From contig NZ_CP047318.1 in the NCBI RefSeq assembly GCF_009857135.1, forward strand, positions 2,170,001 to 2,234,000: a stretch of DNA of 64,000 bases, in the 5' to 3' direction. The translations under genes and the position numbers were made by a program. The DNA is from Streptomyces sp. HM190 (lineage in GTDB: Bacteria > Actinomycetota > Actinomycetes > Streptomycetales > Streptomycetaceae). How positions within the stretch are numbered: position 1 is the stretch's first letter; every line of letters starts with the position of its first letter. Shown piece after piece: positions 20,132-28,430 of the stretch. Under the pieces are notes generated by a model that worked only from the letters and a program-made list of their open reading frames with translations, was not told the DNA's origin and ran no database searches.

Positions 20132-21172
20132 GTGACGACCTATGACGATCGAGCGAGCCTCACTGATCTGACCAGCACTGTGGAGCGAGTCCGCAGTTCG
20201 GTCGAGGCGGTGATCGAGGGCAAGCCTGAGGTCGTACGGCTTTCGCTGACAGTGCTGCTCGCCGAGGGACATCTTCTGATCGAGGATGTCCCCGGCGTCG
20301 GCAAGACCATGCTGGCCAAGGCACTGGCACGGTCCATCGACTGTTCGGTACGGCGTATCCAGTTCACGCCGGACCTGCTGCCGTCGGACATCACGGGTGT
20401 GTCCATCTGGGACCAGCAGCGCAAGGAGTTCGAGTTCAAGCCGGGCGCGATCTTCTCGCAGATCGTGATCGGCGACGAGATCAACCGCGCGTCGCCGAAG
20501 ACGCAGTCGGCGCTGCTGGAGTCCCTGGAGGAACGCCAGGTCACGATCGACGGACAGACGTACGAACTGCCCCACCCCTTCATGGTGGTGGCCACGCAGA
20601 ACCCCGTCGAGATGGAGGGCACCTACCCGCTCCCCGAGGCCCAGCGGGACCGCTTCATGGCCCGGGTCTCCGTCGGCTACCCCAGCCCGGAGGCCGAGCT
20701 CCAGATGCTCGACGTCCACGGCGGCGTCTCGCCGCTGGAGGACATGCAGCCGGTGGCCCACGCCCATGACATCGTGAAGCTGATCGAGGCCGTCCGCGGT
20801 GTGCACGTCGCGGAAACGGTCCGGCGCTACGCGGTGGACCTGGTCGGCGCCACCCGCACCCATCCCGACCTCAGACTCGGCGCCTCGCCGCGCGCCACGC
20901 TGCATCTGCTGCGCGCGGCGAAGGCGACCGCCGCCCTGAGCGGCCGGGAGTACGCGCTGCCGGACGACGTCCAGTCCCTCGCGGTGGCGGTCCTCGCGCA
21001 CCGGCTGCTGCCGACCGCGCAGGCCCAGCTCAACCGCCGGACGCCCGAGCAGGTCGTCCAGGAGATCCTGCAGCGCACACCCGTGCCGCAGGCCGCGCCG
21101 GCGCAGGGCGGTCTCGGTTCCGTCCGCTCGGCGCCCGCGTATCCGCAGCAGCCGCCGCGGAGGCTTGGATGA
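20132..21172 (+). CDS. MoxR-family AAA+ ATPase
   Basis: 346 residues from GTG 20132, preceded by GAGGAGGGC at good spacing; the longer reading frame upstream is rejected for that reason. Walker A is DVPGVGKTMLAKAL, Walker B is IVIGDEINRA, and sensor motifs follow (ATQNPVEMEGTYPLPEAQRDRF). MoxR proteins act as chaperone-like activators, usually with a DUF58/VWA-type partner. The stop codon overlaps the DUF58 start (ATGA). Confidence 0.92.
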   Translation: MTTYDDRASLTDLTSTVERVRSSVEAVIEGKPEVVRLSLTVLLAEGHLLIEDVPGVGKTMLAKALARSIDCSVRRIQFTPDLLPSDITGVSIWDQQRKEFEFKPGAIFSQIVIGDEINRASPKTQSALLESLEERQVTIDGQTYELPHPFMVVATQNPVEMEGTYPLPEAQRDRFMARVSVGYPSPEAELQMLDVHGGVSPLEDMQPVAHAHDIVKLIEAVRGVHVAETVRRYAVDLVGATRTHPDLRLGASPRATLHLLRAAKATAALSGREYALPDDVQSLAVAVLAHRLLPTAQAQLNRRTPEQVVQEILQRTPVPQAAPAQGGLGSVRSAPAYPQQPPRRLG

Positions 21173-22533
21173 CCACCGCGGGGCCCGCTCCCGCCCCGGA
21201 GCAGGACAAGGGCGGGCTGCGCACGGCTCTCGCCGGGCTCACCACGCGGGGGCGCTCCTTTCTCGCCGCCGGAGTGGCGGCCGCGATATGCGCCTACGTC
21301 CTCGGGCAGAGCGATCTGCTCCGGGTCGGGCTGCTGCTCGCCGTCCTCCCGCTGGTCTGCGCGACCGTGCTGTACCGCACCCGCTACCGGGTCGCGGGAA
21401 GCCGGCGCCTCTCCCCCGCGCGGGTGCCCGCCGGCAGCGAGGCCCGGGTCCATCTGCGGATGGACAACGTCTCGCGGCTGCCCACCGGGCTGCTGATGCT
21501 GCAGGACCGGGTGCCGTACGTACTCGGCCCGCGTCCCCGGTTCGTGCTGGACCGGGTCGAGGCGGGCGGCCGGCGCGAGGTGTCGTACCGCGTCCGCTCC
21601 GATCTGCGCGGCCGCTACCCCCTGGGGCCGCTCCAGCTGCGGCTGACCGACCCGTTCGGGATGTGCGAGCTGACCCGGTCCTTCTCGACGTTCGACACCC
21701 TGACGGTGATCCCGCGCGTGGAGGCGCTGCCGCCGGTGCGGCTGGGCGGTGAGGCGAAGGGGTACGGCGACGGGCGGCAGCGTTCGCTGGCGCTGGCCGG
21801 CGAGGACGACGTGATCCCGCGCGGCTACCGGCGCGGCGACGACCTGCGCCGGGTGCACTGGCGCTCCACCGCCCGCTACGGCGAGCTGATGGTGCGCCGC
21901 GAGGAGCAGCCGCAGCGCGCCCGCTGCACCGTCCTGCTGGACACCCGGGCCGTGGGCTATCTGGGCGCGGGCCCCGACTCGGCCTTCGAGTGGGCCGTCT
22001 CGGGCGCCGCGTCCATGCTGGTGCACATGCTCGAACGGGGTTACTCCGTCAGGCTGTTGACGGACACCGGCAGTTCGGTGCCGGGCGAGGGGGCCGACGG
22101 GTTCGCCGGCTCCAGCCAGGAGTCCGCCGACGCGGCCGGGCTGATGATGGACACGCTCGCGGTGATCGACCACTCCGACGGCACGGGCCTCTCCCCCGCG
22201 TACGACGTGCTGCGCGGCGGGAACGAGGGGCTGCTGGTGGCCTTCCTCGGCGACCTCGACGAGGAGCAGGCGGGGCTGATCGGCAGGATGCGGCGGCGCA
22301 GCGGCGGGGCGATCGCCTTCCTGCTGGACAGCGACGTCTGGGCCCGTGAGTCGGGCGAGCTGCCGCCCGCGGGCGGCGAGAGCGCGGGCGAGGAGTCGCT
22401 GCGCCTGCTGCACGAGGCGGGCTGGACGGCGTTGAGCGTGCCGCGCGGCGCCTCGCTGACGGACCTGTGGCGCCAGGCGGACCGGCAGCGGGGCGGTCTG
22501 GTGTCCGGGATCGGGACGGAGGGACGGTCATGA
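21169..22533 (+). CDS. DUF58 membrane protein
   Basis: 454 residues. Two hydrophobic segments near the N-terminus (about 27-65, AAGVAAAICAYVLGQ and LLLAVLPLVCATVLY) anchor it. The DUF58 core contains YRRGDDLRRVHWRSTARYGELMVRREEQ (about 220-250), which is very typical, followed by a VWA-like half. Start and stop both overlap neighbours by ATGA, so this is a translationally coupled MoxR-DUF58-transglutaminase operon. The function of these triads is not well established. Confidence 0.92.
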   Translation: MTTAGPAPAPEQDKGGLRTALAGLTTRGRSFLAAGVAAAICAYVLGQSDLLRVGLLLAVLPLVCATVLYRTRYRVAGSRRLSPARVPAGSEARVHLRMDNVSRLPTGLLMLQDRVPYVLGPRPRFVLDRVEAGGRREVSYRVRSDLRGRYPLGPLQLRLTDPFGMCELTRSFSTFDTLTVIPRVEALPPVRLGGEAKGYGDGRQRSLALAGEDDVIPRGYRRGDDLRRVHWRSTARYGELMVRREEQPQRARCTVLLDTRAVGYLGAGPDSAFEWAVSGAASMLVHMLERGYSVRLLTDTGSSVPGEGADGFAGSSQESADAAGLMMDTLAVIDHSDGTGLSPAYDVLRGGNEGLLVAFLGDLDEEQAGLIGRMRRRSGGAIAFLLDSDVWARESGELPPAGGESAGEESLRLLHEAGWTALSVPRGASLTDLWRQADRQRGGLVSGIGTEGRS

Positions 22534-24947
22534 GCGGTCGGGCGAGGCTGGCGCTGTGCGCCTGGGCCGCCACGATCATGGCGGCGTGCGCCCTGCTGCC
22601 GCTGGTGGACCCGGAGACGTGGATCGTCCAGGCGGCCGTGATGCTGGCCGTGCAGAGCGGCGTGGGAGCGCTCGCCCGGCGGGTGCCGCTGGCCCGGACG
22701 CTGACGGTGGCCGCGCAGGCCCTGGTCATGCTGGTGATGCTCACCCTGGTCTTCGCCCGGGAGCAGGCCGTCGCCGGACTGCTCCCGGGCCCGGAGGCGT
22801 TCCAGCACCTCGGTTCGCTGCTGCGGAGCGGCGCCGACGACGTCGGCCGGTACGCGATCCCGGCACCGCTGACCGACGGCATCCAGCTGATGGTGATCGG
22901 CGGTGTCCTGCTCATCGGCCTCATGGTCGACGCGCTCGCGGTGACGTTCCGCAGCGCGGCCCCGGCCGGTCTGCCGCTGCTGGCGCTCTACTCGGTGGCG
23001 GCGGGGCTGTCGGACGGCGCCGCGTGGCTGTTCTTCCTGATCGCCTCCGTCGGCTATCTGATGCTGCTGCTGGCCGAGAGCCGTGACCGGCTCTCGCAGT
23101 GGGGCCGGGTCTTCGGGGGCGCCGCGCGCCCGCCCGGTACGGAGACCGGCGGCGCCGTCGCCCCGGTGCGCACCGGGCGCCGGATCGGCGCGGTGGCGCT
23201 GGGCATCGCCCTGGTGGCGCCGCTGGGGCTGCCCGCTCTGGACGGCGGGCTGCTGGGCGGCGCGGGCTCCGGGATCGGCGCGGGCTCGGGGGGCGGCGGC
23301 ACGATCTCCGCGGTGAACCCGCTGGTCCAGCTGAGCGAGAGCCTGAACGTGGACCAGGACCGCCAGGTCCTGTCGTACCGCACGAACACCGACAACATCC
23401 AGGAGATGTATCTGCGGATCGTCTCCCTGGACGACTTCGACGGCACCTCGTGGAAGCCGACGGAGCGGTCCATCACCGGCGTCCCGGACGACTTCGGCAC
23501 CCCGAACGGCCTGGTTCCGGACGTCAAGCGGAACGAGATCGAGACGCGGATAGCGGCGGCGAAGGACTACGCGCAGAACTGGCTGCCGATGCCGTATCCG
23601 GTGACGTCGGTGGACATCGACGGCGACTGGCGGTACGAGCCGGTGGGACGCACGCTCGTCGGCGACCACGGCCAGGACACCAAGGGCGTGCAGTACACGG
23701 TCAGGAGCCTGATCGTGCGGCCGACCGCCAAGCAGTTGGCCGCTGCGCCGGAGCCGCCGCCCGCCCTGAAGCGGGAGTACACCGAGGTGCCTCCGTCGCT
23801 GCCGCCGGTGGTGGCGCGGACCGCCCGTGAGATCACGGCGGGCTCGGCGAACGACTACGAGCGGGCGGTGAAGCTCCAGGACTGGTTCGCGTTCAGCGGC
23901 GAGTTCACCTACGACACCGAGGTGCAGAGCGGCACCGGCTCGCGGGCGATCGCCCGGTTCCTGGAGGACAAGGAGGGCTTCTGCGTCCACTTCTCCTTCG
24001 CGATGGCCTCGATGGCCCGCACGCTGGGCATTCCGGCCCGGGTCGCGGTGGGCTTCACGCCGGGCACGCCGGAGGCGAACGGTTCGATGTCGGTGGGGCT
24101 GCGGGACGCGCACGCCTGGCCGGAGCTGTACTTCGAGGGTGTGGGCTGGACCCGTTTCGAGCCGACCCCGAACCGGGGCACGACGCCCGAGTACACCCAG
24201 CCCGAGTCGTCCGGTGACAACGGCCTGCCCGATGTGCCGCGGCCGTCGGATTCGGCGTCCACGGCGCCGTCCGCGGCGCCGTCGGAGAGCGAGAGCTGCA
24301 CGGCGCAGCAGGTGCGTCTGGAGGGCGGTTGCTCGTCCGAGTCGGCGGCGGCCCTGCCGGGTTCCGACGACGAGGAGCGTGGGTTCTGGGGGCTGGTGTT
24401 CTTCTCCCCCTGGACGCTGCTGATCGTGCCGGGGGCGCTCGCGCTGCTCGCCCTTCCGTTGCTGCCGATGCTGTGGCGGATGCGGATGCGGTCCGTGCGG
24501 CTGGGCGCGCACGGACGGACGCCCGAGGAGGCCGCGGCGCATGCCCTGGGGGTCTGGCAGGAGGTGACCGACACGGCGTGGGACTACGGGATCGCGCCGG
24601 ACGAGTCGCAGACGCCCCGCAAGGCCGCCGCGCGGATCGTCCGGCTGGGTCGGCTCGAACCGGGGGCCGAGGCGGCGGTACACCGGCTGGCGGCGGCCAT
24701 AGAACAGGTGCTCTACGCTCCGCGGCCGCAGGTGCCGGCGGGGCTCGCTCAGGACGCGCACGAGGTGGCGGCCGGGCTGCGGGCCCAGGTGGGCCGCTGG
24801 CCCCGCCTGCGGGCGCTCTTCCTGCCCCGCTCCACCGTGCGCGTGCTCTGGGGGGTCTCGGCCCGCTGGTCGGCTTTCACGAGCGAACTGGCGGCCCGCC
24901 GCCCGACCCTGCGCCGGCCGTCGGCCCCGACCGGCCAGAACAACTGA
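22530..24947 (+). CDS. TgpA-like transmembrane transglutaminase-domain protein
   Basis: 805 residues. About six N-terminal membrane helices (1-245) are followed by an extracytoplasmic domain with a transglutaminase core. The nucleophile is Cys485 in EGFCVHFSFAMASMARTLG, with His in DAHAWPELY and the third residue in WTRFEPTP. A Ser/Pro-rich linker, a last membrane helix (PWTLLIVPGALALLALPLLP) and a cytoplasmic C-terminus follow. P. aeruginosa TgpA is an essential member. Start chosen at the ATGA overlap. A UUCG-capped terminator follows. Confidence 0.92.
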   Translation: MSGRARLALCAWAATIMAACALLPLVDPETWIVQAAVMLAVQSGVGALARRVPLARTLTVAAQALVMLVMLTLVFAREQAVAGLLPGPEAFQHLGSLLRSGADDVGRYAIPAPLTDGIQLMVIGGVLLIGLMVDALAVTFRSAAPAGLPLLALYSVAAGLSDGAAWLFFLIASVGYLMLLLAESRDRLSQWGRVFGGAARPPGTETGGAVAPVRTGRRIGAVALGIALVAPLGLPALDGGLLGGAGSGIGAGSGGGGTISAVNPLVQLSESLNVDQDRQVLSYRTNTDNIQEMYLRIVSLDDFDGTSWKPTERSITGVPDDFGTPNGLVPDVKRNEIETRIAAAKDYAQNWLPMPYPVTSVDIDGDWRYEPVGRTLVGDHGQDTKGVQYTVRSLIVRPTAKQLAAAPEPPPALKREYTEVPPSLPPVVARTAREITAGSANDYERAVKLQDWFAFSGEFTYDTEVQSGTGSRAIARFLEDKEGFCVHFSFAMASMARTLGIPARVAVGFTPGTPEANGSMSVGLRDAHAWPELYFEGVGWTRFEPTPNRGTTPEYTQPESSGDNGLPDVPRPSDSASTAPSAAPSESESCTAQQVRLEGGCSSESAAALPGSDDEERGFWGLVFFSPWTLLIVPGALALLALPLLPMLWRMRMRSVRLGAHGRTPEEAAAHALGVWQEVTDTAWDYGIAPDESQTPRKAAARIVRLGRLEPGAEAAVHRLAAAIEQVLYAPRPQVPAGLAQDAHEVAAGLRAQVGRWPRLRALFLPRSTVRVLWGVSARWSAFTSELAARRPTLRRPSAPTGQNN

Positions 24948-24979
24948 GCGCCTGCTCCGACCAAGGTCCGCAGGAGTCC

Positions 24980-25007
24980 GCCCCCACCGGGTTCGCCCGG
25001 TGGGGGC
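24980..25007 (+). terminator. Terminator of the MoxR operon
   Basis: A perfect 12-bp GC stem (24980-24991 with 24996-25007) capped by a TTCG tetraloop starts 33 bases after the transglutaminase stop codon. Confidence 0.8.
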
Positions 25008-25136
25008 AGACTCATGTCGGGGACCCGGGGCAGCGGGTTCGTACCGGGGACCGGAGCGCGGGGGCCGGCGAGCGGTGATGCGGGGAACGGGCACGCGGCG
25101 GCGCGAGGCGCCCGGTGTTCGATGGTGGGCGTACAG

Positions 25137-25169
25137 GAAGGGTGACCTCCCTCGGGGAGGTCACCCTTC
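25137..25169 (-). terminator. Terminator of the DUF3040 gene
   Basis: A perfect 15-bp inverted repeat (25137-25151 with 25155-25169, loop TCG) lies about 44 bases beyond the stop codon of the leftward DUF3040 gene. Confidence 0.75.
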
Positions 25170-25212
25170 GTCTGTCCTCAGGTCTGGCGGAGGTCCCGGC
25201 GACCCGGGGGGC

Positions 25213-25614
25213 TCAGTGGCCACCCTGTTCGTCGCGGCGGCGCTGCCAGCGCTGTTCGATTCGATCCATCATGGAGCGGCGCTGTCGTGTCTGACGACGA
25301 GCACCGGCGGAGCCTGTGGGACCGGTGGGCTGCTCACCCGGCTTGGGGGCCTTGCGCCAACCGGTGACGGCGAGCACGGCGCAGCCCAGCATGACGAGGA
25401 ATCCCACCACGCTGACCCAGATCTGCTGTGCGACCATTCCGGCCATGAGGAGCGCGATACCCACCAGAAAGCCAGCGACCGCCTGGTAGACCCGCCGCCG
25501 GGTGTACGTACGCAGCCCGCTTCCCTCAAGCGCTGACGCGAACTTGGGATCTTCGGCGTACAGCGCTCGCTCCATCTGCTCGAGCATGCGCTGCTCGTGC
25601 TCTGAGAGCGGCAC
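25213..25614 (-). CDS. DUF3040 small membrane protein
   Basis: 133 residues, GTG start with GAGGAGG six bases upstream. The N-terminal signature MPLSEHEQRMLEQMERALYAEDPKFAS defines DUF3040. Two membrane helices (about 45-62 and 66-85) and a basic, Gln/Arg-rich cytoplasmic tail follow. The family is actinobacterial and widespread near division genes; its function is unknown. Confidence 0.9.
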   Translation of the reverse strand: MPLSEHEQRMLEQMERALYAEDPKFASALEGSGLRTYTRRRVYQAVAGFLVGIALLMAGMVAQQIWVSVVGFLVMLGCAVLAVTGWRKAPKPGEQPTGPTGSAGARRQTRQRRSMMDRIEQRWQRRRDEQGGH

Positions 25615-25664
25615 GGAGTCCTCCTCATCGTGCGGTCGCCGGGGCGACCCGGGGGGTCCTCTTC

Positions 25665-25692
25665 AGGATAGGCAGGGAATCGCCCCCTTGAA
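25665..25692 (-). promoter_or_regulatory. Candidate promoter of the DUF3040 gene
   Basis: Read on the minus strand, TTTCAA and TATCCT are 17 bases apart, close to the Streptomyces vegetative consensus. The -10 lies about 50 bases before the GTG, leaving room for the strong ribosome-binding site. Confidence 0.4.
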
Positions 25693-25891
25693 ACCCGCCC
25701 CTCTACGCCAATTCGCCAACCGGAACCCGCCATGGCACCCCGACTCGCTGAGGTGTGGATTCCCCAGCGAACGGCCCGTCATGCCGGACGGTCTCCCTCG
25801 ATCATACGGCTCCGAGCGCCCGATCGGGGGGCCTGTGGCGTACTCCATCCGCCGCCGCGCCCCTGATCAGGGGGCACGGCACCGCAGACGC

Positions 25892-26662
25892 TCACGCCTC
25901 GGCGGCCCCCCGGGCCTCTCCGAGCACGTGCAGTTGCGTGGCCACGGAGTGGAACGCGGGCAGTTCCGCGGCCGCGGCCTCCAGCTTGAGGAGGGCGTCC
26001 AGGGCGCCCGGTTCCGTGTCGACGAGGACACCGGGGACGAGGTCGGCGAAGACCCGGACGCCGTGGACGGCGGTCACCGCGAGGCCCGCGTTCTCGACGA
26101 GCGCGGTCAGCTGCTCGGCGGTAAAACGGTGGGGTACGGGATCACCCTCGCCCCAGCGTCCGTTCGGGTCGTCGAGTGCCTGCCTGGCCTCCTTGAAGTG
26201 CCCGGCGAGGGCGCGGGCGAGCACCGCGCCGCCCAGTCCGGCGGCGAGCAGGCTGAGGATGCCGTCGGGGCGCAGCGCGGCGACCGCGTTGCCGAGGCCC
26301 TCGGCGGGGTCGTCGACGTACTCCAGGACGCCGTGGCACAGCACCGCGTCGTAGCCGCCGCGCTCGACGACGTCGAAGAGGCCGTGGGCGTCGCCCTGGA
26401 CCCCCCGCACCCGGTCGGCGACGCCGGCCTCGGCGGCCCGGCGCTCCAGTGCGAACAGCGCGTTGGGGCTGGGGTCGACGACGGTGACACGGTGACCGAG
26501 GCGGGCCGCGGGCACCGCGAACCTGCCGCTGCCGCCGCCGGTGTCGAGCACGTCGAGCGACTCCCGCCCGGTGGCCTTCACACGGCGCTCGAGGGCGTCC
26601 TGGAGAACGTCCCAGACCACGGCGGTACGGAGGGAGGCGCGGGGGCGCGACGGGTCCGACAC
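25892..26662 (-). CDS. SAM-dependent methyltransferase, unknown substrate
   Basis: 256 residues, GTG start with GAGGAG upstream. Class I methyltransferase fold: motif I is LDVLDTGGGSGRFAVPAA, followed by VTVVDPSPNALFAL, GDAHGLFDVV and AVLCHGVLEYVDDPA. The arrangement is similar to the CmoA/SmtA group, but no residue pins down a substrate. It is transcribed after the HEPN-like gene in the same direction with a gap of about 130 bases. Confidence 0.85.
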   Translation of the reverse strand: MSDPSRPRASLRTAVVWDVLQDALERRVKATGRESLDVLDTGGGSGRFAVPAARLGHRVTVVDPSPNALFALERRAAEAGVADRVRGVQGDAHGLFDVVERGGYDAVLCHGVLEYVDDPAEGLGNAVAALRPDGILSLLAAGLGGAVLARALAGHFKEARQALDDPNGRWGEGDPVPHRFTAEQLTALVENAGLAVTAVHGVRVFADLVPGVLVDTEPGALDALLKLEAAAAELPAFHSVATQLHVLGEARGAAEA

Positions 26663-26794
26663 GGCAGTTGACTCCTCGGCGCGGCACCGCCTGGTGTGCG
26701 GCGGAGCGGTGGGCTTGCTGGTTCCGTCGGCGGCCGGGGCCGTGACGGAGACGCGGGTGCCCCCAACCCTAATGGGCGGCGCCGGGACAGTCGG

Positions 26795-27331
26795 TCAGCC
26801 CGCGTCCGGGACGCCTCCTCCGCCGTCCCGGGGCTGGGGCAGGACCGGCTGGAGCACCAGTGTCCGCTCGACCAGGCGCAGGAACATCGCCACGTCGCGT
26901 ATCAGGTCGTCGGCTTCGCGCGCGCTCGCCGCGCCCCGTATGCCCGCCTCGGCCCGCGCCCGGCGGGCGGCGCCGGAGGCGAACAGGGCGCTCCACTCGG
27001 CGAGTTCGGGTGCGATCTCGGGAAGCACCTCCCAGGCGCTGCGGATCTTCGCCCGCCGTTTCGGGGTGGGCTCGGGGCGGCCACGGGCGGCGAGCACGGC
27101 GGCCGCGGTGCGCAGGGCGGCCAGGTGGGCCGTCGCGTACCGCTCGTTGGGGGCCTGGAGGGCGGACGCCTCGTCGAGGCCGGCGCGGGCCTGGGCGAGC
27201 AGGTCGAGGGCGGCGGGCGGGGCGGTCGCCCGGCGCAGCACGGGGTGCACGTCGCTCGCCGGGCCGGTCAGTGAGGGGGCAGGGCCGGTGGCACGGCGCC
27301 GGTTGCCGGCTGCTGCGTGGTACGTGGCCAT
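26795..27331 (-). CDS. SAV_6107-family HEPN-like protein
   Basis: 178 residues from the ATG at 27331 with AGGAGG seven bases upstream; the longer open frame is rejected. The protein is mainly alpha-helical and rich in Ala and Arg, with the pattern LDLLAQARAGLDEASALQAPNERYA and RSAWEVLPEIAPELAEWSALFASGA that is typical of the SAV_6107 HEPN family. The role is unknown; HEPN domains often bind nucleotides or RNA, but no R-x4-6-H ribonuclease motif stands out. It diverges from the ATPase/YhgE operon. Confidence 0.75.
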   Translation of the reverse strand: MATYHAAAGNRRRATGPAPSLTGPASDVHPVLRRATAPPAALDLLAQARAGLDEASALQAPNERYATAHLAALRTAAAVLAARGRPEPTPKRRAKIRSAWEVLPEIAPELAEWSALFASGAARRARAEAGIRGAASAREADDLIRDVAMFLRLVERTLVLQPVLPQPRDGGGGVPDAG

Positions 27332-27460
27332 GACGAACCTCCTGTCGTCTGCGTGACGGCATGCCCCGACACGGGGTGCCGTATGTGCCCATCGTGCGGT
27401 ATGCCACTGACAATCCGAACCGACCTGGGCTTTTGCCTCGATCGAAGGTTCGGGGTACTT

Positions 27461-27482
27461 TTGCACTGACCAGTCAGTTCAA
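27461..27482 (+). promoter_or_regulatory. TetR-type operator before the ATPase/YhgE/TetR operon
   Basis: The half-sites TTGCACTGAC (27461-27470) and GTCAGTTCAA (27473-27482) are inverted around a 2-base centre with nine of ten pairs matching. The site is 25 bases before the first start codon, in the promoter area. The operon ends in a TetR gene, so autoregulation is the natural inference. Confidence 0.65.
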
Positions 27483-27506
27483 AAGGCACGAGGGGGTCCG
27501 GAGCAC

Positions 27507-28430
27507 ATGGACGAGCCGCCCACGACGGCCGCGGCGCCCACCGGGGAGGGCGGCGGCGTCGCCGTCGGCGCCGAGGGCTTCGGCATGAAGGGCCCGCGCG
27601 GGTGGGTGTTCCGAGGGGTGGGGTTCGAGGCCGAGCCGGGTTCGTTGATCGCCGTCGAGGGTCCCTCGGGGTCGGGCCGGACCTGTCTGCTGCTCGCCCT
27701 CACCGGGCGGATGAAACCGAGCGAGGGGCACGCCACGGTGGGCGCCCTGCGGCTGCCGAAGCAGATGGCCGCCGTCCGCCGGGTCAGTGCCCTCGCGCAC
27801 GTCCCCGGTGTCACTGACCTCGACCCGGCGCTCACGGTCGGGGAGCACCTGCGGGAACGCGCGCTGCTGCGGCGGCGGTTCGACGGCTCCCTGCGCGGAC
27901 TGCTGCGGCCCCGCCGTGAGCGGGCGGCCGAGGCAGAGCACCGGATCGACGCCGCGCTGGCCGCCGCCGGGCTCGACCGGGCCTCGCTGCCCAAGGGGGA
28001 CCGGACCGCCGTGCGCGACCTGGACCGGGTGGAGGCACTGCGGCTCTCGCTCGCCCTGGCCCTCATCGGCCGGCCCCGCCTGCTCGGCGTCGACGACACC
28101 GACCTGAAACTCTCCGAGGCCGAACGGACCGGGGTGTGGGCCCTGTTGCGCTCCCTCACCGAGGCCGGGACCACGGTCGTGGCGGTGTGCAGCGAGGCCC
28201 CACAGGACGCGCTCGTCGTGTCCACGGCGAAGAAGAAGGAGACCGGGACGGGGGCCCGCACCGGGGCCACGACCGACGCGGAGACCGAGACCGGCGCCAC
28301 GACCGACACCGAGGCAGCCGCCGCGACCGGGGCCGGCGCCGAGGCCGGCACGGAGGCCGGCACCGAGAGCGACCGCGGCGACGACGACAAGGAGATGGGC
28401 GATGCGTTCGCCGAGACTCGCCTCGCTTGA
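27507..28430 (+). CDS. Degenerate ABC-type ATP-binding protein
   Basis: 307 residues. Walker A is EGPSGSGRTC (51-60) and a Walker B-like LLGVDD is at 192-197. The usual LSGGQ signature is replaced by DLDRVEALRLS, the catalytic Glu after Walker B is Asp, and the switch His expected near 228 is absent (AVCSEAP). The last 60 residues are a Thr/Ala/Glu/Gly low-complexity tail. It overlaps the YhgE gene by 29 bases and is preceded by GAGGGGG. It may bind ATP without turning over like a transport ATPase (inference). Confidence 0.8.
   Translation: MDEPPTTAAAPTGEGGGVAVGAEGFGMKGPRGWVFRGVGFEAEPGSLIAVEGPSGSGRTCLLLALTGRMKPSEGHATVGALRLPKQMAAVRRVSALAHVPGVTDLDPALTVGEHLRERALLRRRFDGSLRGLLRPRRERAAEAEHRIDAALAAAGLDRASLPKGDRTAVRDLDRVEALRLSLALALIGRPRLLGVDDTDLKLSEAERTGVWALLRSLTEAGTTVVAVCSEAPQDALVVSTAKKKETGTGARTGATTDAETETGATTDTEAAAATGAGAEAGTEAGTESDRGDDDKEMGDAFAETRLA

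Noticed and set aside
22041..25094. Minus-strand open frame of over 1000 codons opposite DUF58 and TgpA
   Set aside because: Arg/Pro/His-rich composition without domains, antisense to well-supported genes.
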